Part shown: positions 24,898-33,052 of the stretch, piece by piece
Layout: each line of letters opens with the position of its first letter
How positions within the stretch are numbered: position 1 is the first letter of the stretch
Assembly: GCA_017471965.1 (NCBI GenBank)
Contig: JAFURF010000045.1
Coordinates: 1 to 42,948 of the forward strand
Source: Bacteroidales bacterium
GTDB taxonomy: Bacteria > Bacteroidota > Bacteroidia > Bacteroidales > UBA932
Reading direction: 5' to 3'
DNA length: 42,948 nt
Translations under genes and position numbers: made by a program
The notes under the pieces: model-generated
The model's input: the letters and a program-made list of their open reading frames with translations, nothing else
Told to the model about the DNA's origin: nothing
The model's database searches: none

Positions 24898-24947
24898 TAA
24901 AAAAGAGAAAAATGTGACGAATGACCTGCACATTTTTCTCTTTTTTA
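24898..24947. terminator. Perfect 19-bp hairpin between the Rpn-type gene and the 91-residue gene
   Basis: Arms 24898-24916 and 24929-24947 are exact reverse complements around a 12-base loop. The 3' side is T-rich on either strand, as in an intrinsic terminator. No gene on the plus strand ends upstream of it, and it reaches to within 21 bp of the -7 box of the next gene. It may insulate the 25014 promoter from antisense or upstream transcription. The rest of the 225-bp gap (24789-25013) holds no gene that I can see. Confidence 0.72.
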
Positions 24948-24967
24948 TAAGTTTTTCTTTTTTTTAT

Positions 24968-24975
24968 TATCTTTG
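24968..24975 (+). promoter_or_regulatory. -7 box of the 91-residue protein gene
   Basis: TATCTTTG fits TAnnTTTG and lies 38 bp before the ATG at 25014. The expected -33 region is T-rich (TTTA) rather than a perfect TTTG and falls in the right arm of the 24898-24947 hairpin. Confidence 0.6.
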
Positions 24976-25013
24976 CGGGCGTTATAACAAATTTCACTTA
25001 ATACGTATTTACC

Positions 25014-25289
25014 ATGAACCTTAGAGTTTTAAAGAAAGACATCGAGTATTTCGTTGCAGAATTCATTGACGACTGCGCACTCTTCGTAGCGCTCAACCCA
25101 CACAAGGATGCTGACGAAATAGCACAGATAATCGACGAGGCTGTTGAACTTTACAATTCCCTCAGAACAAGGGCAAATCACCCTGAGGGACCTAAGAAGG
25201 CATACTACAACGGTCTTATAAAGGAGATGTTCGAGAAACTCGACGAACTTTGCGAGAAACTCAGCGCAGTAGTTTCAAAGCAGGAGTAA
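25014..25289 (+). CDS. Conserved-looking small helical protein of unknown function
   Basis: The product is 91 residues long (MNLRVLKKDIEYFVAEFIDDC...). It has no signal peptide, no membrane segment and no motif I recognise. The composition (many Glu, Lys, Leu, Ala; no internal Gly runs) and pattern suggest three or four helices in a soluble cytoplasmic protein. It is clearly expressed as its own unit: a -7 box lies 38 bp upstream and a strong terminator 23 bp downstream. It lies between the Rpn-type gene and galE without being co-transcribed with either. Confidence 0.78.
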   Translation: MNLRVLKKDIEYFVAEFIDDCALFVALNPHKDADEIAQIIDEAVELYNSLRTRANHPEGPKKAYYNGLIKEMFEKLDELCEKLSAVVSKQE

Positions 25290-25311
25290 TCTCCCGATCA
25301 TCAGAAACAGA

Positions 25312-25343
25312 ACAGTCCGAGACCCGCACGGGTTTCGGACTGT
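25312..25343. terminator. Rho-independent terminator between the small helical protein gene and galE
   Basis: A 14-bp stem (25312-25325 with 25330-25343, one G-T pair) has a 4-base loop (GCAC) and is followed by TTT. It sits between two convergent genes and can serve both. Confidence 0.87.
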
Positions 25344-25367
25344 TTTCGTATGATATGAACTTTCGGA

Positions 25368-26417
25368 TTATTTTCCGGCGAGGCGTTTCTCCCAGGCCCA
25401 TGCTGCAGCGAGGGTTTCCTCTACCGAGCGCTCTGCCTTCCAGCCGAGTTCCTCGTTGGCCAATCTGGTGTCGGCCCAGATCGCTACAACATCGCCAGGA
25501 CGGCGAGGGGCGAACTTGTAGTTGAGTTTGAGGTTGTTGACCTTCTCGAAGGCATTGACAAGTTCTGCCACAGACACAGGGCGGCCGGTGCCGATATTGA
25601 ATATCTCGTATCCTTCCTTCATCTTCCCGTCCATCATGCGTGATACCGCTACCACATGAGCCTTTGCCAGGTCCACTATATCAATATAGTCACGCAGACA
25701 TGTCCCGTCCTCTGTAGGATAGTCGTTGCCGAAGATGCTCAGGCACTCGCGCTTGCCGATAGCAGTCTGTGTAATGAACGGCACGAGGTTGTTTGGAACG
25801 CCGCGCGGAAGTTCGCCGATAAGGGCAGAAGGATGGGCTCCGATAGGATTGAAATAGCGTAGGGCTATACCCTTGACAGGTCCCTGCGCTGTACCATCAT
25901 AATCCTTTGTAGCAAACACCACGTCGCGGAGGATGTCCTCGCACATCTGCTTGGTGTTGCCATATGGAGATGTTGCCGGCAGACGAGGGGTCTGCTCTGT
26001 CACAGGAAGGTTCTCAGCCTCTCCATATACGGTCGCCGATGACGAGAAGAGCACGTTGCATCCGCCATGAGTCTTGGCAGCCTCGAGGATGTTCAGGAAT
26101 GACACAAGGTTGTTGCGATAGTACATGATAGGCTCGGCAACCGACTCTCCTACAGCCTTGAAGGCTGCGAAATGGATGACAGCGTCAATCTTGTAGTCAC
26201 TGAAAAGTCTGTCTACTGATGCATAGTCGCAGCAGTCGATCCGGCAGAACGGGATGTCATCCCTGCCTGTGATCTTCTTGACGCCCTCAAAGCAGGTCAT
26301 GTCGCAGTTTGACATATTGTCAGCCACCACTACATCATAGCCTGCGCTGATAAGTTCGACAGTAACATGACTGCCGATATAGCCGGCACCGCCGGAAACG
26401 AGAACTCTCTTTGCCAT
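25368..26417 (-). CDS. galE: UDP-glucose 4-epimerase
   Basis: The product is 349 residues long, close to the usual 338-350. It interconverts UDP-glucose and UDP-galactose in the cytoplasm, feeding galactose use and surface polysaccharide synthesis. It is an extended short-chain dehydrogenase: NAD-binding GGAGYIGS at residues 9-16, the serine segment SSSATVYG near 125-132, and the catalytic YxxxK as Y152-K156 (PYGNTKQ). The stretches LRYFNPIGAHPS and GDGTCLRDYI-type (EDGTCLRDYIDIVDLA) are GalE hallmarks. The gene is monocistronic, divergent from dacB, with a -7 box at 26459-26466 and the 25312 terminator behind it. Confidence 0.95.
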   Translation of the reverse strand: MAKRVLVSGGAGYIGSHVTVELISAGYDVVVADNMSNCDMTCFEGVKKITGRDDIPFCRIDCCDYASVDRLFSDYKIDAVIHFAAFKAVGESVAEPIMYYRNNLVSFLNILEAAKTHGGCNVLFSSSATVYGEAENLPVTEQTPRLPATSPYGNTKQMCEDILRDVVFATKDYDGTAQGPVKGIALRYFNPIGAHPSALIGELPRGVPNNLVPFITQTAIGKRECLSIFGNDYPTEDGTCLRDYIDIVDLAKAHVVAVSRMMDGKMKEGYEIFNIGTGRPVSVAELVNAFEKVNNLKLNYKFAPRRPGDVVAIWADTRLANEELGWKAERSVEETLAAAWAWEKRLAGK

Positions 26418-26458
26418 AGGTTATATTTATATTATATGTTGATCAACATCGTATCAGG

Positions 26459-26466
26459 CAAAGATA
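26459..26466 (-). promoter_or_regulatory. -7 box of galE
   Basis: On the minus strand this reads TATCTTTG, fitting TAnnTTTG, 41 bp upstream of the galE start. No good TTTG lies 19-21 bp further upstream, so the promoter is only half supported. Confidence 0.55.
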
Positions 26467-26500
26467 TACATAAATCCGCAACCCTTTGCTGAAATTGTGT

Positions 26501-26508
26501 TATTTTTG
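26501..26508 (+). promoter_or_regulatory. -7 box of dacB
   Basis: TATTTTTG fits TAnnTTTG, 25 bp before the chosen dacB start. Together with 26459-26466 it makes this gap a divergent promoter region. It also argues against any dacB start upstream of 26508. Confidence 0.55.
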
Positions 26509-26533
26509 TCACATCAAGACAAATATGATAGAA

Positions 26534-27979
26534 ATGAAGAATATTCTTACATACCTGACGCTGGCTCTCGCCCTATCCACGACATCGTACGGCCAGACAC
26601 CGGCAGATGAAGTCAATCTTCAGGAAAAGATCGAGGAACTGATTTCGAGCCCTGCACTCTCACAGGCAGTGACAGGCATCTGCGTCCGCACTGCAGATGG
26701 AAAGACCATCGTTGACATCAATGCTGACAAGATGCTCGTTCCTGCCTCGAACATGAAACTCATCTCCACCGGCACGGCCCTGCACCGTCTGGGTCCGGAT
26801 TTCCAGTATGAAACATCCATCGGATATGACGGTAAAATCATTGACGGAGTCCTTAAGGGAGACCTTTATGTCATCGGAGGCGGAGACCCTACAATCGGCT
26901 CGAAAGACTCGATAGCGGTCGCTCTGGACAGGACATTCGGACAATGGGAAGCCATAATAAGGTCGGCTGGAATAGGAAAGATAGAAGGCCGGATCGTCGG
27001 AGACGGAAGGATCTTTGACGGAATGGCAGAAGAACCATCATGGGAATGGAACGACATAGGGACATATTACGGAGCAGGCGCCACGGGCCTTATGTTTTAC
27101 GAGAACACACAGTCATTCTCCGTCTCTGCGGGCCATGAGGTTGGAGCACCTGTAAATATAAGGCCATATTATCCGGAGACTCCATGGATGGAATTCAGAT
27201 ACGATTGTTCGACAGGTGTGAGCGGTTCCGGCGACCTCCTCTACATGTATACGAGCGATGTTGCTCCTGTCGCAGAGATAAGGGGAACATTCGGAGTGGA
27301 CAGGGCAGCAAAAAGAGTGGACTGCGCAAACAAGTTCCCGGAGTACACCTGTGCATACTATTTCAGGAACTGGCTGATAAAAAGAGGTTTGGAATGCAAG
27401 GGAGAGGTAGCGGATTTCAGACTCCGTCGCATAGAAGCACCTGACTCCATCTGCATCATAGGCTCTGCATTCTCTCCTTCCCTGGCCCGTATCGCCTTCG
27501 AGACCAATCACGACAGCAATAACCTGTATGCGGAGACCCTGTTCAGAACTCTGGGACAAGAAACGGTAAAAGATGTGCTGAAGGACCTGGGAGTGGACAT
27601 TTCACACGGAGTGAAGATCCAGGACGGAAGCGGCCTGTCAAGACAGAACTATGTATCCCCGGATTTCTTCTGCCGTTTTCTTGAAGCCATGATGGACTCT
27701 CCATCCTATGACAGTTTCCTCAGAAGTCTGCCTACACCGGGAGGAAACGGGACTCTGGAATATAATCTGAAAAGCCTGCCCGTCGAAATGCGGAGCAGGA
27801 TAAAGGCCAAGAGCGGTTCCATGAACGGAGTCCGTTGCTACAGCGGCTACATTACCCCATCGGCAGATGACGGGCAGACTTTCATATTTTCTGTGATGAC
27901 CAATAACTGTGCATCACCTTCGTGGCAGGTCAGACTACTCCTTGACAACGTCCTTACGGCTCTTCTTCAACTGCTTTGA
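26534..27979 (+). CDS. dacB: D-alanyl-D-alanine carboxypeptidase/endopeptidase, PBP4 type (peptidase S13)
   Basis: The product is 481 residues long from the ATG at 26534, which gives a clean signal peptide (MKNILTYLTL...TTSYGQ); an ATG at 26525 adds three residues. The enzyme trims or cuts peptidoglycan cross-bridges in the periplasm. All three S13 active-site motifs are visible: SxxK as S72-N-M-K75, SxN as S328-N-N330, and KTG as K426-S-G428. The supporting segment GTALHRLGPDFQYETSI follows the first motif, as in the family. The 3' end overlaps the convergent DUF5723 gene by 45 bp. The start is placed after the -7 box at 26501. Confidence 0.92.
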   Translation: MKNILTYLTLALALSTTSYGQTPADEVNLQEKIEELISSPALSQAVTGICVRTADGKTIVDINADKMLVPASNMKLISTGTALHRLGPDFQYETSIGYDGKIIDGVLKGDLYVIGGGDPTIGSKDSIAVALDRTFGQWEAIIRSAGIGKIEGRIVGDGRIFDGMAEEPSWEWNDIGTYYGAGATGLMFYENTQSFSVSAGHEVGAPVNIRPYYPETPWMEFRYDCSTGVSGSGDLLYMYTSDVAPVAEIRGTFGVDRAAKRVDCANKFPEYTCAYYFRNWLIKRGLECKGEVADFRLRRIEAPDSICIIGSAFSPSLARIAFETNHDSNNLYAETLFRTLGQETVKDVLKDLGVDISHGVKIQDGSGLSRQNYVSPDFFCRFLEAMMDSPSYDSFLRSLPTPGGNGTLEYNLKSLPVEMRSRIKAKSGSMNGVRCYSGYITPSADDGQTFIFSVMTNNCASPSWQVRLLLDNVLTALLQLL

Positions 27980-29410
27980 GCCGACATTGAACGCCAGACC
28001 GAAGTTGATGTTGAACCTGAATGATGTAGGAAGCAGTTCAAGCACAGGCACAAACGGTGCTTCAGCCAGTTCCAGGAACATATAGTCGGTTCCTATGGTC
28101 AAGGCCGGTCCCACCTTCGGAGTAAGTTCTATGAGCAGACCAAGAGTCTTCGCCGTGTTCAGGAACGAATAGTTGGCACTCAAGGCAAACCAGTTGCATG
28201 GCTTTAGGTTATATGATGCCGTCAACTCATGTCTTGTGTAACTGATGCTCTTTCTTGCTGAATACAGCAGGCCGACACTCATCATCTTTACATAAGGGAT
28301 AGGCATTTCCGCTCCCACATAGAAACTTGGCATTGAAGAAGTCACAAGTTTGCCTTCCTTGCCGTCCTGAAGGGCGATGAGGCCTTCAAGATCCTTCATG
28401 ATCTCATCCGGCATCCCCTCAAAATCAGTATCCATGCCTACATCCTGGAATCCGGCCCAGTTGAACTGGCCCTTGGTATTGTATGAATTCACTGCTGCCG
28501 GATCATAGAAGATCTGTCCGAGGTCAGTGAATGCTGCAGAAATATTGGCGCCGTCGAAGATGCTGCCGATATTCAGTTCATATGACACTCCGAGGTCGAA
28601 AGAGTAACCTTTTCCTGCAAGAACACCATTGCTGATAAGGGCCTGAGGGTCAAATTCCACCTGATTGAAGAAATCTCCCATATCGCTCATGCCGGATACC
28701 CTAGGCATCTGAACACCGTGCATCGCGACATTGAGATATCCCTCCGTATCGATGGTCCACTTTTCCTCAGATGTGGTGAGTCTGACATTCTCGAGGTTCA
28801 CGCCAGCATAAGCCACAGGAGCGATGAAACGTGCCCTGGCACCTACCCTGAGGCCTTTCAACAGGTATGAAAGGTCGTGTGAATATCCGAGAGACGCATA
28901 CAGGGAGGCATTTGCATACATATTTATGTTTGCAATGTTGTATGAGTTGCTGCCCATACCTGTTCCCTTCTTGAGGAAGGTGAACAGGTCGTGAGGAAGG
29001 TCGGTATCAAGCCCCACCTTCATGCCGAGGTCAAAGGTCCAGTAACTGTTACGATTGGTGTAGAATCCGAAACTGATGAGGTTTGTGGAGAACTCCGCAT
29101 CAGCATAAGGATGTCTTGCCAAAGCCCTGCTGAACTGTTCCACGGAGACATTCGGATGGAAGGCGGTCATGGTCTTTCCACCTTCCGTCGGATACAGGAA
29201 GGTGGCCAGATCCAGGTTGGAATAGACTCCAAGCCCGAGATTTCCGAGGACAGGAATCTGGAAATAATCATATCCCGCTGCAAAAGCAGGGTTCATCTTG
29301 GTTCTGTTCACGGAATTTTCCATGAAGTAACTTCCCTTGAGCACCTGAGCACCCATCATGAAAGGCACGAGAAGCAACACCAATGAGATAATTATTCTAT
29401 TTCTTTTCAT
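27935..29410 (-). CDS. DUF5723 outer-membrane beta-barrel protein
   Basis: The product is 491 residues long with a Sec signal ending in FMMGAQ. The mature part starts VLKGSYFMENSVNRTKMNPAFA, the typical DUF5723 opening, and continues as a series of amphipathic strands (GFYTNRNSYWTFDLGMKVG, YASLGYSHDLSYLL, GLLYSARKSISYTRHELTASYN) ending in FRFNINFGLAFNVG. This pattern indicates an outer-membrane barrel of the FadL/OmpP1-like kind. It starts 32 bp downstream of a giant lipoprotein gene and is probably co-transcribed with it. Its 3' end overlaps dacB by 45 bp on the other strand. Function is unknown; a structural or secretion role with its neighbour is possible. Confidence 0.8.
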   Translation of the reverse strand: MKRNRIIISLVLLLVPFMMGAQVLKGSYFMENSVNRTKMNPAFAAGYDYFQIPVLGNLGLGVYSNLDLATFLYPTEGGKTMTAFHPNVSVEQFSRALARHPYADAEFSTNLISFGFYTNRNSYWTFDLGMKVGLDTDLPHDLFTFLKKGTGMGSNSYNIANINMYANASLYASLGYSHDLSYLLKGLRVGARARFIAPVAYAGVNLENVRLTTSEEKWTIDTEGYLNVAMHGVQMPRVSGMSDMGDFFNQVEFDPQALISNGVLAGKGYSFDLGVSYELNIGSIFDGANISAAFTDLGQIFYDPAAVNSYNTKGQFNWAGFQDVGMDTDFEGMPDEIMKDLEGLIALQDGKEGKLVTSSMPSFYVGAEMPIPYVKMMSVGLLYSARKSISYTRHELTASYNLKPCNWFALSANYSFLNTAKTLGLLIELTPKVGPALTIGTDYMFLELAEAPFVPVLELLPTSFRFNINFGLAFNVGSKQLKKSRKDVVKE

Positions 29411-29442
29411 AATCGTTTTCTGTTTATCGTTACTTCACAATG

Positions 29443-32400
29443 CTATTCTTCATCTTTGGATGTCAGTTCGTTCAGATCCATGGTGATTCCGTCTGGAACC
29501 ACCACAATGACATTTCCTACGACATAGTCATTCTCATTGATAGGCTGACCGACTGCGTCACCGGAATTTGCAGTAACCACAATATTCATTGACGAGATAT
29601 CGCTCACATCGACACCCGGCTTCTTGATGAGGGACAGGTTCAGATCGAACTCAGCAGGTGAACCGTCGAGATTCCGTGACGGGATGGTCTGTTTTCCGGA
29701 GCCTTCGGCGAGTTCGATGATCCTTCCTTCTGAATCATGAAGTTCAAACGAAAGTTCGAGTTGGAACGGCAGACTGTTCTCGAATTCTCCCTTGAGGGCA
29801 AGATTGCCATAAGACAGGATCTGGGAAACGACTGCAGGGATGTCAGGAATCTCCTGAGTATAGACGATTTCGAAATTCTCGCCTGGTTCGAGAGGAAGGG
29901 CAAGTTCATAGTCTGCCTTCAGGACCATCTCGTCAGCAAGTCCGATCGATGTGTACTGCTCAGAGTCTGTTCCACCCGCGATGTTGAGTTCCAGACGGTC
30001 AGGGATCTGACCCTTCAGGAGTGACAGGAGATCAAGTTCCACGAACTCATAGCCGGCAGGCATGTCAGCATCCTTGTCAGAAATCCAGAACTTGAGGACG
30101 GACACTTCCGCAACAGTCTCGACCGCTTCGATATCGATGCTGGCAGAGAGAGGTTCACCGGCCTCTTCGCCATAATATGGAATGATTTCAAGGTCAAGTC
30201 CGAGAGGAACCGAAAGGTTGGTAGAAAGTTCAAACGCAATATGGAATCTGTTGAGGTCCAGATTGACGGCCAGGTTGTCCTGTTCCGTGAGTGCACCAAG
30301 AGCACTGATGTCTATATCCTGGGAAACAGGATCTATCTGGTAATCCACCTTGGCCTGAACTGTCTCGACAAGAATCTCATCAGAGTCTGCACTTGACATT
30401 TCTGCGCTTATGAGGATCTCATGATTCTTCCCTATCCAATCGTCCACAGACAGTGTCGCATCTTTTATCTCAAGACTTCCGGAAAGCGAAATGTTGTCAG
30501 AGATACCCTCTGCAAGATCATGTCCCGTAAGATCCAGGGCATCAATCCTGACAGGAGCCACCGTTATCTTCTTGGTCTCCGGATCAAGCACTTCAGCAAG
30601 ATGAAGTATACCTGTCTCCTTGTCCACCCTCTCATCATTGATTACTATCATATCAGGAATCCTGACATCAAATCTAAGTTCAAGGTCGATATCATCAAGA
30701 TCAGGCAATGCCGCTGCATCCAGGGTGAGATCAAGATATACATCCTTCAGGTCGATGCGTCCCAATTCCAGAAGTTCTTCAGGAAGATCAGAACCGAGAT
30801 CGAAATCAATGGCTATGTCCTCATTGATATCCGTAGTATAAGAGTCGAGACCCACAGTAGAAGGTTCCATAGCAGGTATATGAGCCTGAATAGAAATGAC
30901 CGATTCCTTGAGTTTCTCGATATCATCCTTTACGATACTGCATTCTGCCACAGCGATACTTCCCTCTACAACAAGATGGCCTTCCGCCACCAGTCTGTCT
31001 TCGGCATTCTTCGTCGGATTTATCACGAGTTTCTCGATAGGAAGGATGATCTGTGAAGGAATCTTACCGGTAAGCGTGATCGAATTCGCAGACTTGTCAT
31101 AATTATAGGAAGCAAGAGCAGCCTCTTCAAACACGATCATATCAGGGAACATGATTCTGACAGGCTTGTCCGCAGCGGCGGTGAGAGCAATGGCATCAAC
31201 TTCCGGCAGGTCAAAGTTCATGGTGATCGCAGGCTCCTCCGCGGGATCCGTACATTCAGGATATACGATGATCTGCTTCATATCCTTCACGTCATCCGGC
31301 AGGTCAAACGAGAAGTACTCTTCGATCTTCTCGAAGTCATAGGTCACGTCAGCAATGACAGCGTTGTAATCGGCGATATCAAGATTTGCATTGACATCGA
31401 TTGCAAACGATATGTCCTCTGAATTGGCAAGAGCACGATAAGTCGCAGAGCCTGATGCACTTGCATCAACATCTACTGCAATCGCCCCTTCATACTTGAG
31501 ATTATGGTCAGCATCAGGTGCAGGGATGTTGAACTTCTTGACCTTGAATGTCTTCTGGAAGCCGTTACTGATGTCTGAAGCGTTCACTGTAATCGTATTG
31601 TTCGCAGCGGTTCCTTCAACCTCCATTCCTTCAGGGAAACGGATGACCATGTTATCTATCATGAGGTCAAGGTCTGTGAAGTTTTCAAGGCCTGACGGCT
31701 TGATGGAAACGCTCACTGCAGACTGATCGCTGAAAGTGACATAAGGCACCGCCTTGATCTGCTCAGGGAGTTCTGTCTCCATCTTCACTACTATATGATC
31801 GATCTCCGGTTCGATGACGATGGGATCCTCAAGGGTGAAGTTTACATCCTCGATGGCGAAATCCTCGAATCGGATGGACACCTTAAGGTCTGTCTGCCTG
31901 GTCTGGGCAAGAAGTCTGGTCGTAGTCATGAGTCCGTCAAGAATGACAGTTCCGTCAACAGTCACCTTGACTGTAGAAGAATATTCGTTATGTCCCGATG
32001 ATGCATCCCATTTGCCGTTCAGGACCAGACTCTCGATATCCCATGAGGCTTCAGCCTTATAATGGTTCTGCTCATTAAGCACCAGTCTGTCACCGAAGTT
32101 GACCACAGAATTGTCGGCACCTTCAAGTACAAGAAGGTCGCTGACGTCAAGTTTCACATCAGGAGTGATGGAGCCGGAATGCAGGAACGGATTGACAAGT
32201 TCTACAGACACCACGACTCTTGCATTGTCGTCAAGAGTGATATCCTCGCTCTGGAATGCTCCCAGGCCTTCAGGCAAGGTGAAGTCCATATCGAACTCAT
32301 GCGAAGAAGAAAATTCCTCTTCAATGTTGAGATACTTGCCAAGAACATCAAGAGAAATAGGATCATCAGTAAGCGCCGCATCCGGCAACTGATACTCATC

Positions 32401-32988
32401 AGATACGGAAATTACGGTTGCAGACTTGCTCAGGTCTGGAGAAGGAAGTTCAAGAGCATCTGCTTCAGGAGCCTTGTCAGAAACACCCACAGAGACATTG
32501 AATGACTTGCCTATAGGCGCAATAGTCGGAAGTTCAAGATCTCCGATAACTTCGCTCAAGACCACTTCATATGGATTCTCAGGGAAGTCCATTGCCTCGA
32601 TCCTGACAGAAGACACATCCACCGACTCAAGAGTGAACTCCACCTTCTCGTCATACTTGAAAGGCTGTATCTCGAGGTTGTCCAGGAGGTCGTTCAACTG
32701 CTCGGAGAAATTGTAATCGCCCTTCATGCTCAACGCATATGCGCCATCAGCATCCGGCAAAAGGAATTCATTTTCCTCCATGCCTTCCACCTGACTCAGA
32801 AGCGTCTTCATCTTAAGCGTATCCAGATTTCCCAACGGCAGCATGAGACCTTCCGAGAAGACCTGAACCTGAGTGTCGATGTTTTCCTCAGTAAGCGCAT
32901 ACTTCTCATTCACACAAGAAACGCCGGAAAACAATAAAGGAGCAGCGCAAACGAACGCCACCACCCTTTGGATCAAACGTTTATTCAT
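29443..32988 (-). CDS. Giant repeat-containing lipoprotein of unknown function
   Basis: The product is 1181 residues long. Lipobox GVSC (Cys25) makes it a lipoprotein. I do not recognise a named family. It is strongly acidic and beta-rich. A motif of the form LP[DE]-x-[hydrophobic] recurs at about residues 238 (LPEGLGAF), 407 (LPEQIKAV), 563 (LPDDVKDM) and 735 (LPEELLEL), at spacings of about 155-177 residues, so at least four related beta-sandwich-like units are likely. Single cysteines occur only rarely after the N-terminus. It has its own full promoter (33012-33042) and precedes the DUF5723 barrel gene by 32 bp, which suggests a two-gene surface system. It could be a surface fibre or a periplasmic partner of the barrel. 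Confidence 0.75.
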   Translation of the reverse strand: MNKRLIQRVVAFVCAAPLLFSGVSCVNEKYALTEENIDTQVQVFSEGLMLPLGNLDTLKMKTLLSQVEGMEENEFLLPDADGAYALSMKGDYNFSEQLNDLLDNLEIQPFKYDEKVEFTLESVDVSSVRIEAMDFPENPYEVVLSEVIGDLELPTIAPIGKSFNVSVGVSDKAPEADALELPSPDLSKSATVISVSDEYQLPDAALTDDPISLDVLGKYLNIEEEFSSSHEFDMDFTLPEGLGAFQSEDITLDDNARVVVSVELVNPFLHSGSITPDVKLDVSDLLVLEGADNSVVNFGDRLVLNEQNHYKAEASWDIESLVLNGKWDASSGHNEYSSTVKVTVDGTVILDGLMTTTRLLAQTRQTDLKVSIRFEDFAIEDVNFTLEDPIVIEPEIDHIVVKMETELPEQIKAVPYVTFSDQSAVSVSIKPSGLENFTDLDLMIDNMVIRFPEGMEVEGTAANNTITVNASDISNGFQKTFKVKKFNIPAPDADHNLKYEGAIAVDVDASASGSATYRALANSEDISFAIDVNANLDIADYNAVIADVTYDFEKIEEYFSFDLPDDVKDMKQIIVYPECTDPAEEPAITMNFDLPEVDAIALTAAADKPVRIMFPDMIVFEEAALASYNYDKSANSITLTGKIPSQIILPIEKLVINPTKNAEDRLVAEGHLVVEGSIAVAECSIVKDDIEKLKESVISIQAHIPAMEPSTVGLDSYTTDINEDIAIDFDLGSDLPEELLELGRIDLKDVYLDLTLDAAALPDLDDIDLELRFDVRIPDMIVINDERVDKETGILHLAEVLDPETKKITVAPVRIDALDLTGHDLAEGISDNISLSGSLEIKDATLSVDDWIGKNHEILISAEMSSADSDEILVETVQAKVDYQIDPVSQDIDISALGALTEQDNLAVNLDLNRFHIAFELSTNLSVPLGLDLEIIPYYGEEAGEPLSASIDIEAVETVAEVSVLKFWISDKDADMPAGYEFVELDLLSLLKGQIPDRLELNIAGGTDSEQYTSIGLADEMVLKADYELALPLEPGENFEIVYTQEIPDIPAVVSQILSYGNLALKGEFENSLPFQLELSFELHDSEGRIIELAEGSGKQTIPSRNLDGSPAEFDLNLSLIKKPGVDVSDISSMNIVVTANSGDAVGQPINENDYVVGNVIVVVPDGITMDLNELTSKDEE

Positions 32989-33011
32989 AGATTGTCAGAT
33001 TGAATTTCTTA

Positions 33012-33042
33012 CAAATTTACTATCTATTTGCTAAATATCAAA
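33012..33042 (-). promoter_or_regulatory. Promoter of the giant lipoprotein/DUF5723 operon
   Basis: On the minus strand: TTTG (33042-33039), a 19-bp spacer, TAAATTTG (33019-33012). It fits the Bacteroidales consensus at every position. It lies in the 64-bp gap after the radA stop, 24 bp upstream of the lipoprotein start. Confidence 0.8.
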
Positions 33043-33052
33043 AAATGACGGA

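Noticed and set aside
26486-26533. TTG start at 26486 for dacB
   Set aside because: It lies upstream of the predicted -7 box and adds residues before a normal signal peptide.
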